Assembly (NCBI RefSeq): GCF_001269655.1
Contig: NZ_LHVE01000001.1
Location: 310,001 to 374,000 of the forward strand
Origin: Pseudomonas thivervalensis
GTDB taxonomy: Bacteria; Pseudomonadota; Gammaproteobacteria; Pseudomonadales; Pseudomonadaceae
DNA length: 64,000 bases
Reading direction: 5' to 3'
Position numbers and translations under genes: made by a program. Below the pieces are notes generated by a model. The model was not told the origin of the DNA. It did not search any database and was given only the letters and a program-made list of their open reading frames with translations. Below are positions 41,025-49,700 of this stretch, piece after piece (position 1 is the stretch's first letter; every line of letters begins with the position of its first letter).

Positions 41025-41550
41025 GCAGTCGGGTTTCACCTTGTTGGAACTGGTCATCGCCATCGCTATTTTTGCCTTGCTCGGCCTGGCCAGTTGGCGA
41101 TTGTTCGATGGCGTCGTGCGGACCCAGCAAGGGACCGGTCAGCATGAGCGCGACATCCGGGCCTTGCAGCGTGCTGTCGGCGTGATCGAACGGGATGTGT
41201 GGCAGACGGTTGCCGACTCGGTCGTGCTCGCGCCGGGGCATTTGCAATTGCAACGCAGCCATTGGCGCAACCCGTTGGACCAGGCGCGCAGCGAGCGGCA
41301 AGCGGTGAGCTATCGACTCGAGGGTGCGGTGTTGTGGCGTGACAGTGTCGGCGAGGGCTCGACGCTTATGCAGCGGCAGAAATTGCTCGACGACATCCGC
41401 GGCCTGGGCTGGCGTGTGCTCGACCGGCAACGGGGCTGGCACCGCGAAACCGCGGGAGGCAGCGCGCCGCTGGCGCTGGAGTTGATCGTGTCGACGGGGC
41501 GTTTCGAGCAGGTTCGCCGCGTGCTGCTGTTGCCGGAGGCGTTGCCATGA
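41017..41550 (+). CDS. gspJ: Minor pseudopilin GspJ
   Basis: Tip-complex pseudopilin. From the ATG at 41017 it has 177 residues: leader MNKQSG, then FTLLELVIAIAIFALLGLAS with Glu at +5. RDIRALQRAVGVIERDVWQ is a GspJ hallmark. It overlaps gspI by 8 bases and gspK by 4. Confidence 0.95.
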   Translation: MNKQSGFTLLELVIAIAIFALLGLASWRLFDGVVRTQQGTGQHERDIRALQRAVGVIERDVWQTVADSVVLAPGHLQLQRSHWRNPLDQARSERQAVSYRLEGAVLWRDSVGEGSTLMQRQKLLDDIRGLGWRVLDRQRGWHRETAGGSAPLALELIVSTGRFEQVRRVLLLPEALP

Positions 41551-42392
41551 AGCGACAACACGGCGTGGCGTTGATCAGCGTGCTGCTGGTGCTGAGCCTG
41601 GCCTTGCTACTGGTCGGTGGCCTGTTGCGCAGCCATCGCCTGTTGTTGCACAGCAGCGCGCAGCAACTGCAGCAGGTCCAGCTGCGGCAATGGGGGTTGG
41701 CCGGGGAAGACTGGGCGCGGGTGGTGCTGGAGGACAGTGGGATAACGCCCTCCGGGACCGTTGACCTGAGCCAGGATTGGGCCCGGCTCGGACCCGTATT
41801 GGAAGGGGACGGCGCCGAGTTGCACATCGCTATCGAGGATTTGTCCGGGCGCCTGAATCTCAACGCGCTGCTGGCCCTGGGTCAAATCGATCAGGTCAGC
41901 CTTGGTCGCTGGACCCGCTTGCTGACCCTGCTGGATCTGCCGCCACTGGCGTTGCCCCAGGTCGGGCCGGTGCAGGAGTTGAGTCAATTGCGCCTGCTGC
42001 CAGGCGTCGACGGCCAGACGCTGCGGCGCCTGGAGCCCTGGGTGGCGTTGTTGCCCAAGGATGCGCGGCTGAACATCAATACCGCCCCGCAGCTCGTGTT
42101 GATGAGCCTCGATGAGATGGCAGTCGGACCCGCCAAGGCGTTGGTCGAGCAACGTCGCCACGGGCCATACGCCAGCGTGCAAGCGTTTACCAACGACCCG
42201 TTGTTGTCCGGAGCAGGCCTCAACAGCCATGGGTTGGGCGTGAGCAGTCGCTGGTTCCGGATCACCGTGAACGTGACCCGTGGCGACAGCCGTCTGCGGC
42301 TGGCCTCGGACATCGAGCGCGACCCTGTTAGCGGGCGCTGGACGGTTCGTCAGCGTCGTTTCCTACCTTTCAGCCCCAGCGAGCTTCCTTGA
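41547..42392 (+). CDS. gspK: Minor pseudopilin GspK
   Basis: Cap of the pseudopilus tip. The leader MKRQHG is followed by VALISVLLVLSLALLLVGGL; position +5 is Ser rather than Glu, the normal exception for GspK. A large globular domain follows (DLSGRLNLNALLALGQ, LNINTAPQLVLMSLDEM with the helix-hairpin-helix-like SAM domain). It has 281 residues, slightly short for the family. The last base of its stop is the first base of gspL. Confidence 0.94.
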   Translation: MKRQHGVALISVLLVLSLALLLVGGLLRSHRLLLHSSAQQLQQVQLRQWGLAGEDWARVVLEDSGITPSGTVDLSQDWARLGPVLEGDGAELHIAIEDLSGRLNLNALLALGQIDQVSLGRWTRLLTLLDLPPLALPQVGPVQELSQLRLLPGVDGQTLRRLEPWVALLPKDARLNINTAPQLVLMSLDEMAVGPAKALVEQRRHGPYASVQAFTNDPLLSGAGLNSHGLGVSSRWFRITVNVTRGDSRLRLASDIERDPVSGRWTVRQRRFLPFSPSELP

Positions 42393-43495
42393 TGAAAACC
42401 TGGCTTTACCTGACGGCCGAAGGCCTGGACGCGCCATGCGCCAACTGGCCGTGCTGCGTGTGGTCGCCTACCGGCGAGCGTCGTCGCCTGCCGTTGCACA
42501 AGGCAGCCGGCGAGTTGAACGGACGACTTGTCGATGTGCTGTTGCCGATGGAAATGTGCAGTTGGTTGCGCAGTGATCCGTGGCCCTCTCGACGCCAACC
42601 CCGACCGCAGGCCCTGGCCTTCGCCATCGAAGAGCAACTGAGTGAAAACCTGGAGGCGCTGCACATCGGCATCGGCCCGCGCGACCGTCAGCACCGCTAT
42701 CCGATGATGGTGACGCAGCGAGCCCGGTTCCAGGCGCTGCTGACGCTGCTGGCCGAACAAGGCATCGATGTGCGGACGGTGCATGTCGATGCCGACCTGC
42801 TCGCCGATGACCAGGCATTGGGCGTGCGCTGGTTCGGACGTTGGTTGTTGGGCGGAGGACTGCCTGCGCGGGTGTCGTTGTCGGCACGGGCCTTGGCCGC
42901 GCTCAAGCCCGGCCTGCCGGAAGCTATTCATTGGTTGGACGAAGAGCGCGATTGCCCGGGTATCGATGAATGGATTTTGAAGGCGGGTGGACGTCCTATC
43001 GACTTGTTGCAAGGGGCGTTTCGTCGCCGCAGAAGCCCGCTGCCATGGCGTGGCGCTTCGGCGATGGTACTGGGCCTGCTGGTGCTCACCTGGGCCTTCG
43101 GCGAAGCCCGCCTACGTTTTCTTGAAAGCGAAACCTGGCTTTTGTATGCCCGAAGTGAGCAGCGGTTCAGGTCGCTGTACCCCGGGCAGGAGCGGATCGT
43201 CGACCTGGCGGCGCAATTCCAGGCGATGCAGAGCCGGCGTGGGCAGAGTCAGGATACCCAGGTCGCGCGTCTGGCCCGTCTGACCGAACAGGTTATTGGT
43301 GCCAGCAACGTCGAGGTGCAGCGCATCGATTTTCGTGAAGGGGAAGGCTGGAAAATCCAGCTGACGGCGAACAGTTTCGTCGAACTTGAACAACTGCGTG
43401 AACGCGGGCAGCAAAACGGATTGCCCGTCACCCTGGGCAGCGCCAGCAAGCAGAACAATCGCGTGCAGGCCATTCTCACGCTGGAGAACAGCTGA
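42392..43495 (+). CDS. gspL: Type II secretion protein GspL
   Basis: Bitopic protein recruiting the ATPase GspE to the membrane. Its 367 residues comprise a cytoplasmic actin-like domain (residues 1-215), a membrane segment near 220-236 (GASAMVLGLLVLTWAF) and a periplasmic ferredoxin-like domain with a short coiled coil. Sequence conservation is low, as usual for GspL; position in the operon supports the call. Confidence 0.9.
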   Translation: MKTWLYLTAEGLDAPCANWPCCVWSPTGERRRLPLHKAAGELNGRLVDVLLPMEMCSWLRSDPWPSRRQPRPQALAFAIEEQLSENLEALHIGIGPRDRQHRYPMMVTQRARFQALLTLLAEQGIDVRTVHVDADLLADDQALGVRWFGRWLLGGGLPARVSLSARALAALKPGLPEAIHWLDEERDCPGIDEWILKAGGRPIDLLQGAFRRRRSPLPWRGASAMVLGLLVLTWAFGEARLRFLESETWLLYARSEQRFRSLYPGQERIVDLAAQFQAMQSRRGQSQDTQVARLARLTEQVIGASNVEVQRIDFREGEGWKIQLTANSFVELEQLRERGQQNGLPVTLGSASKQNNRVQAILTLENS

Positions 43496-43950
43496 TGAGC
43501 GTCAATGCATGGCGGGCCTTGAAACCGGCCTGGGAAAGCCTGTCGCGCCGAGAACAAGGGCTGTTGCTGGGGCTCGCCGGGTTGTTGGCGGTGGCGCTGG
43601 CCTACACCGCGGTTTGGCAACCGACCCGGCAACGGCTGGCGGTTGCCGAACGACAGCATCGCCAACAGGCTGAATTGAACGCCCGTATCCAGAGCGCCGA
43701 ACCCTCCCGTGATGCAGCTGCCTCCACCCGGCCCTTGTCGGTGCGCGTTAACGAGAGTGCGACAGCGGCGGGTTTGGAAATAGCGGAAATGGAGGTCGAC
43801 GGTGACTCGTTGCGACTCGTCGTCAGTGGCAATGCGAGTGCGTTGCTGCATTGGTTGGATCAACAGGAACGGGAGGGCGCGGTGCTACGGTCGCTGACGC
43901 TGGAAGCGCGTGATGATGTGTTGGAGGCGCGAGTGGTTTTGCGTCAATGA
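43495..43950 (+). CDS. gspM: Type II secretion protein GspM
   Basis: Small inner-membrane partner of GspL. The 151-residue protein has a membrane segment near residues 22-40 (GLLLGLAGLLAVALAYTAVW), a short helix and a periplasmic ferredoxin-like domain (LEIAEMEVDGDSLRLVVSG). It overlaps gspL by one base and ends the operon; no gspN or prepilin peptidase gene follows. Confidence 0.9.
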   Translation: MSVNAWRALKPAWESLSRREQGLLLGLAGLLAVALAYTAVWQPTRQRLAVAERQHRQQAELNARIQSAEPSRDAAASTRPLSVRVNESATAAGLEIAEMEVDGDSLRLVVSGNASALLHWLDQQEREGAVLRSLTLEARDDVLEARVVLRQ

Positions 43951-43984
43951 CTCACGGCAGTCTTGATCAGGGTATGGGAGGTTT

Positions 43985-44155
43985 TGTGGCGAGGGAGCTT
44001 GCTCCCGCTCGGCTGCGCCCTGTAGGAGCTGCCGAAGGCTGCGATCTTTTGATTTTGATCCTTTCGCTCCAGACTCAATTGTCTGGAACAAGATCGCAGC
44101 CTCGTTGCACTCGACAGCTCCTACACCACCCAGCGGGAGCAAGCTCCCTCGCCAC
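43985..44155. repeat. Nested REP element after gspM
   Basis: Outer GCGAGGGAGCTTGCTCCCGC arms lie at 43985-44010 and 44130-44155. They enclose the second palindrome (TGTAGGAGCTGCCGAAGGCT from 44021 to CAGCTCCTACA ending 44125). This has the same order and spacing class as 3960-4122. It lies between the convergent gspM and MFS genes, where it may serve as a terminator. Confidence 0.9.
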
Positions 44156-44192
44156 AAAGTGTTCACGCTGTTCCTGATCTGGATAGCGATGG

Positions 44193-45470
44193 CTAGACCT
44201 GCACATTCCCCGGCAACAACGGCAATTTCGCCAGTTTCACCGCCACACACAGCGCAATCACCAGCAAAGCACCGATGAACAGGCCGATTCCGTTCCAGCC
44301 GCCCAAGTGCCAGGCCACGCCGCCCGCCGTACCCGCAACGCTGGATCCGGCGTAATAGCTGAACAGATATAGCGACGAGGCCTGGCCCTTGGCCTTGAGG
44401 GCGCGCCGGCCGATCCAACTGCTGGCGACCGAGTGGGCGCCGAAGAAGCCGAAGGTGAACACCAGCATGCCCAGGATTACCAGCCACAGGGGAGTGGCCA
44501 TGGTCAGCACGAGGCCGGCGAGCATCAGCGCGATGGTTGCCCAGAGCATTTTGCGTCGACCGAGTTTATCCGCCAGCGCGCCGACTTTTGCCGAGCTGTA
44601 GATACCCGACAGATACACCACCGATAGCAACCCGACGAAGGCCTGGTCCAGATGATAAGGCTCGGCCAGCAGGCGATAACCGATATAGTTGAACAGTGTC
44701 ACGAACGCGCCCATCAGCACGAAGGCTTCAAGAAACAGTAGCGGCAACCCGGCGTCGCGAAAGTGCATGATGAAACCGTCCAGCAGACTGCGCGGGTGTA
44801 GCGAGCGGGGACGGAAGTTGCGTGACTCGGGAAGAATCCGCCAGAACACCGCCGCGGCGATCAGCGCCAGGCCGCCCACCACCAGCATCGCGGTGTGCCA
44901 ACTGACGAAGTCGATCAAGACCCCGGTGATCAGGCGCCCGCACATGCCGCCAATGGCGTTGCCGGCGATATACAGCCCCATCGCCAGGCCGATGTGCTTG
45001 GGATGGATTTCCTCGCTCAAATACGTCATCGCCACCGCCGCCAAGCCGCTCAACGACAGCCCCACCAAGGCGCGCAGCAGCAGTACACCTTCCCACGTCG
45101 GCATCAGGGCGCTGGCCATCGTGCACACCGCCGCGGCGAACAGCGCCGTGACCATCACCGATTTGCGGCCGATGCGGTCGGAAATCGGGCCGGTGATCAA
45201 CAGGCCGATGGCGAGCAGGCCGGTCGCCACCGACAGGATCAGGCTGCTTTGCGCCGCGTTGATGGAAAACTCCTTGGACAGCAGCGGCATCATCGGTTGC
45301 ACGCAATACAACAGGGCGAAGGTCGCAAAGCCACCGCAGAACAGCGCCAGCACCGTGCGCATGAACATCGGCGTGCCTTTCTCGATGTAGATGTCCTTCA
45401 GTTCGGCGACGGCATCGTCCTGCGCACGCGGCGGGATTTCATGGGCCAGTGGAGCGACAGCAGTTTTCAC
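44193..45470 (-). CDS. MFS transporter, YnfM-like
   Basis: Twelve-helix major facilitator transporter of 425 residues, with an N-terminal cytoplasmic tail of about 35 residues. Motif A DRIGRKS follows helix 2, and its second copy DKLGRRK lies between the halves. The sequence resembles E. coli YnfM-type drug/arabinose-efflux-like carriers; substrate unknown. It is divergent from a LysR regulator gene, the same pairing as ynfM/ynfL. Confidence 0.85.
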   Translation of the reverse strand: MKTAVAPLAHEIPPRAQDDAVAELKDIYIEKGTPMFMRTVLALFCGGFATFALLYCVQPMMPLLSKEFSINAAQSSLILSVATGLLAIGLLITGPISDRIGRKSVMVTALFAAAVCTMASALMPTWEGVLLLRALVGLSLSGLAAVAMTYLSEEIHPKHIGLAMGLYIAGNAIGGMCGRLITGVLIDFVSWHTAMLVVGGLALIAAAVFWRILPESRNFRPRSLHPRSLLDGFIMHFRDAGLPLLFLEAFVLMGAFVTLFNYIGYRLLAEPYHLDQAFVGLLSVVYLSGIYSSAKVGALADKLGRRKMLWATIALMLAGLVLTMATPLWLVILGMLVFTFGFFGAHSVASSWIGRRALKAKGQASSLYLFSYYAGSSVAGTAGGVAWHLGGWNGIGLFIGALLVIALCVAVKLAKLPLLPGNVQV

Positions 45471-45535
45471 GGTAGACCTCGCAAGGGCACGATCAGGCAG
45501 GCAATGAAAAAAGCATATAGCCGGCTAATGTTTCT

Positions 45536-45584
45536 ATCCAATATATTGTTCGACCTGTTTAAGACGTTTGACGACCTATTGGAT
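45536..45584. promoter_or_regulatory. Inverted repeat in the MFS/LysR intergenic region
   Basis: ATCCAATA (45536-45543) and TATTGGAT (45577-45584) are perfect inverted copies 33 bases apart in the 119-base divergent spacer. The right copy ends 5 bases before the LysR ATG. Paired sites suit a LysR tetramer acting on both genes; this is inference. Confidence 0.35.
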
Positions 45585-45589
45585 GGCTC

Positions 45590-46492
45590 ATGGAACTGCG
45601 TCACCTGCGTTACTTCATTGCTGTGGCCGAAGAACTGCATTTTGGCCGTGCCGCGCTGGCCCTGGGCATCTCCCAGCCGCCGTTGAGCCAGCAGATCCAG
45701 GCGCTTGAGCAAGAGATTGGCGCACGGCTGTTCGAGCGTACCAATCGTCGGGTCGAATTGAGCGAAGCCGGGCGGTTGTTCCTTGAAGAGGCGCGACGGG
45801 TATTGGCCCAGGTCGACAAGGCCGCCGACGTGGCCCGGCGTGCCCAACTGGGTGAATTGGGCGAGCTGAAAATCGGCTTCACCTCCTCGGCACCGTTCAA
45901 TTCCACCATTCCCCAGGCAATTTTTTCATTCCGGCAACGCTTCCCGGCGGTGCACCTGAACCTGCGGGAAATGAGCAGTACCCAAGTGGCCGACGCACTG
46001 CTCGATGAAGTGATCGAGGTGGGCATCATGCGCCCGTTGCCGTTGCCCGACACCTTGACGGAAATCGAACTCAGCCGCGAACCGCTGGTGGCCGTGCTCA
46101 GCGCCAAGCATCCCCTGGCCCAAGGCAATGAAGACGGCCTGTTTCTCTCGGCCTTGGCCCAGGAGCCATTCGTGTTCTTCCCCCGCAGTTACGGTAGTGG
46201 CCTCTATGCCCAACTCCTGAACCTGGCCCGCGACGCCGGCTTCAGCCCGCATTTCGCCCAGGAAGCCGGTGAAGCCATGACCATCATCGGCTTGGTCGCG
46301 GCGGGGCTGGGCGTTTCGGTGTTGCCGGCGTCCTACCAGCGGATGCGTATCGAGGGGGTGGTCTATCGACCGCTGCTCGACCCGGCAGCGGTGTCGGCGG
46401 TGTGGCTGGTCCAACGCAAGGATCAGCGTTCGCCGATGGCGGCGGCGTTTGTGGCGTTGTTGACCGATGGGGTGGCGTTATCGAATGGTTAG
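45590..46492 (+). CDS. LysR-family regulator of the divergent transporter
   Basis: Transcription factor of 300 residues with an N-terminal winged helix-turn-helix (LRYFIAVAEELHFGRAALALGISQPPLSQQIQALEQEIG, residues 4-42) and a periplasmic-binding-like effector domain (from about 90, KIGFTSSAPFNSTIPQAI). It is closest in look to BenM/YnfL-type members. Divergent placement suggests it controls the MFS gene and itself. Confidence 0.92.
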   Translation: MELRHLRYFIAVAEELHFGRAALALGISQPPLSQQIQALEQEIGARLFERTNRRVELSEAGRLFLEEARRVLAQVDKAADVARRAQLGELGELKIGFTSSAPFNSTIPQAIFSFRQRFPAVHLNLREMSSTQVADALLDEVIEVGIMRPLPLPDTLTEIELSREPLVAVLSAKHPLAQGNEDGLFLSALAQEPFVFFPRSYGSGLYAQLLNLARDAGFSPHFAQEAGEAMTIIGLVAAGLGVSVLPASYQRMRIEGVVYRPLLDPAAVSAVWLVQRKDQRSPMAAAFVALLTDGVALSNG

Positions 46493-46569
46493 TGTCGGCG
46501 CGGATGATACTGGCCTACCTGCAACGCCGGCTTCAGCCCGAACAGGATTGCCGGGGACGAAGAAAATCC

Positions 46570-46654
46570 TGTGGGAGCGAGCTTGCTCGCGATGGCGTCG
46601 GATCAGCCAATACTTAATGGGCTGACAGGTTGCCATCGCGAGCAAGCTCCCACA
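46570..46654. repeat. REPIN with one shortened arm
   Basis: The left REP (GGGAGCGAGCTTGCTCGCG) lies at 46570-46592. The right inverted copy at 46636-46654 has lost four bases in the GCTC repeat, so its own hairpin is weakened. It lies between the convergent LysR and large toxin-like genes. Confidence 0.85.
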
Positions 46655-46744
46655 TTTTGGTTTCCAGTGTTCGCGATGCAATCTCAGCGAGCATCGATGT
46701 GGCTGAGATGCCCCGGCGTTTTCAGAGAGTAATGGTCTTTTATC

Positions 46745-49700
46745 TCAACCACCCCAGACCGTCGCAGGCTTGCTGACGTGATAGTCATAAAACCCCTGCA
46801 GCGTCCAGGTATCGCCCTGGCGTTCAAACGCGGCGCGCCATGCCCCTCGGCCACCGCCGGGGGACAACCGGGCCATGTCGTACCAGTAATATCGATTGAT
46901 GACCTTCGTTGTCGACCTGCCGGCCCGGATGTCTTCCATGATTTCCGTTATCTTGATCCTGGCCGTCTCAGGAAAGTTGGCGTACGACATCTGCGCTTCA
47001 GCCAGTGGGCTGGTGCTGACGATGTACCGGTCCGTGACGGGCGCTGGCTCGGGCAGGACCGGGGCCGTGACGGTAGGCTGTGTGCCGGTGACTCTGTTGG
47101 TCCGGGCCTGGGTGACGATATCGATATCGAACGGCTCATAGTGCGAAAGGGTGTTTGAAAACGTTGTAATGTCCTCTCCGGAAATCAACAGGACATTTCG
47201 CTGTGTCTGGCCCTTGTTGGCAATGACGTAAGGAATCCGATGGTTCCTTATTTCCGTCAACAGCCCCGGTTTGTGCCTGCGTATTTTCTCGTCCCTGAGG
47301 GCTTCGATCAGCTCGTTGTAGTATTCGACCGAGGCCATGTATGTTCGCCTGGCAGCCACCGTTTCCGGTGCATCTCCGGGGAACAGTTCCAGTGCCTTGG
47401 CATTCTGGGTGGCTTCTGCCGCCTCGATCATCTCTCGGGTGTCTCTCGCTATTTTTTCGATGGCGGTTTTCTTTTTTCCTTGCTTGGCGGTGTATGCCAT
47501 GAATACGGCGCCGGTGATGTTATCGGTGATGACTGTTGTATTGACCTGAATCCGGTCGTCGCTAAAGAACTCTTTTTTGTTGGACAGGACCGTGTCGTAG
47601 ATTTTTATTTTTTGCGGATCGGTGAGGTGTACGCCTGACACGTTGGTTTCGATGTCTTTGCTGCTGAGGGTGACGATGCTCCAGGTGTTCATCTTGTCCA
47701 GCAGGTTGTTATGGGCCGTTTCATGGGGGGTCAAGCTGACGTATCCCTGTGTCAGGTCATATATCCGTGAGCGATAAGTCTCTATATCGGGCACGCCTGT
47801 CTCCGCCATGCTTTCGCGAAGGATGCGTTCGGCCAGTTCATCGGGCATCGAATTGAAGACACGCTTTGCTGTATTGACCAAATCGGCATAGCGATAGCGG
47901 TTCTTGACCAGCACGCCCTCTACCAATGCATCGAGGGTTTTCTGTCGTGGGGTTTGCGCGGTCCAGCCGAGCAGGCTGTGTACAGGTCCGCCGCCGAGCA
48001 ACCGTAGCGGTTCTTCAACGTTCCATTGGCCATTTTGCCAAGTCACCGTTCGTTGGTGCGTGCGGTTGTTCGGTGCGTAGATGATCCTTTCACCTGCCTG
48101 CATCTGCGTCTTGTAGTAACCCTTGCCCAGCTTCAGATACTCCTGTCCGCCGGCGTCGCTGTAGCGCTGACGCCCCTCGGGCACCAACCCCTTGCCGTCA
48201 AAGCCTTTGAGAGCGAACGGTTCCAGGTTCGGGTCCGGCATGCGAGGCAGGGCTGATAGCGCTGGGCGTGTCTGGCGCTGATGGCGGCCGGCGCGGGCCA
48301 TGATCAAGTCTTGCCCGGCCTCGCTCAGGACGTCCCCCAGCCCGGCGATAAAGTCGTGGGTCCACTGCTGGAGACTGCCGCCCTCGGTGTCTATCGCCGA
48401 CACCGCAGCGCCCGCGGCCATGGTCGGCAGGATCGCACGCCCCAATATTCCGCCCAGCCGGCCGGCCGGGAACATCGACATCGCGCCGGTCAGCAGCATG
48501 ACAGCGCTGCGGCGTCCCTCCTGGGCGGAGGCACTGTCGCGCTCGGCATTGGTCACCGTCAGCATGTCCACCGTCTTGAGCCCATGGGCGACTTGCGTCT
48601 CATGCAATGCCTTGAACACATTCCCCTCGACCACGGGCGAAGCCAGTGCCTTGGCGAAATCATCCTGTGCCCGGTCCTTGGCCAGGGCGAAGACCGACTG
48701 CGTGACTTGCTTGATCTTTTCCTCGAGCGCCAGGTCCGCGGAGGTCGCTACCATGCTGGCAAGTTGCTCGGCCTGGTCGAGCAGCGGCAGGTGCGAAATG
48801 AGCCAGCGGGTCATTTCCGACGTGGCGGTGAGTGTTTGCGCCAAGGTTATTTCCAATGCCCGGGCGCTGGCCGCGTCGACGTCCCTGAACGTCTTGCCGT
48901 CGGGCGCGCCTGGCGTGTAGAGCGTCAACGAGGGGCGGCTCGCTGCCGTCTTCACGCCAAACGCCAGCAATTCCTTCAGCACACTGTCGCCCCATTGCAG
49001 TTGGCGGACCACTACCTCGTGCCCGTTGACTTTGTCGCGCTCCGCCGCGGTCGGGCTGTCCAGTGCGGCCAGCACCAGCTTCAAGCCGGTGTTGTCCCGG
49101 TCGTGCCTCAAGTCCCCGGAAATATGGGCAGCCCACACCTGGGCGCGCATCTGTTGCGCTTTCAGGGTCATCCACTGTGCCTGGCGCTCCCGGGCCACAC
49201 GTTGCAACTCGCCTGGAAGCCGGGCGCCGATGTTCGCCCTTTCAATGATTTCCACAATTTGCGTGAAGCTCAGCGGCCCTTCCACGGTCGGTCGGGGGGC
49301 ATTGCGTTCGTCCTGGGTCAGGTTGGCCATCGCCCACTGCGTCAGGGAGCGACGGTCATTGACGAATCCCCTCACGCTGCCTTGCGAGACTCCGGAGCCG
49401 AACGGTGAACCTCCCGTTGGGGCGTGAGGGTCGACCACCGTTTTCCTGATGCTCAGGGACACGTCCTCAGGGTCGACCGGTGGGTATTTCGCCTTGATGA
49501 CGTCGGCGAGCAATTGACGGGTCCGTTCCCGGAGGGCGTCCGGGGTGGCCAGCGTCACCGGGTCCGGTGGCGGGGGCAGATCGGTCAGGGTTTTGTGCAG
49601 GGCCCGCGTCGCCGCCCACCACGCCAGGCGATCACTGGCGGTGACGTGCGGGTTGCCGTGCAGCCAGTCATTGAGCCTCTTCAGGTTCAGCCGCAGTTCG

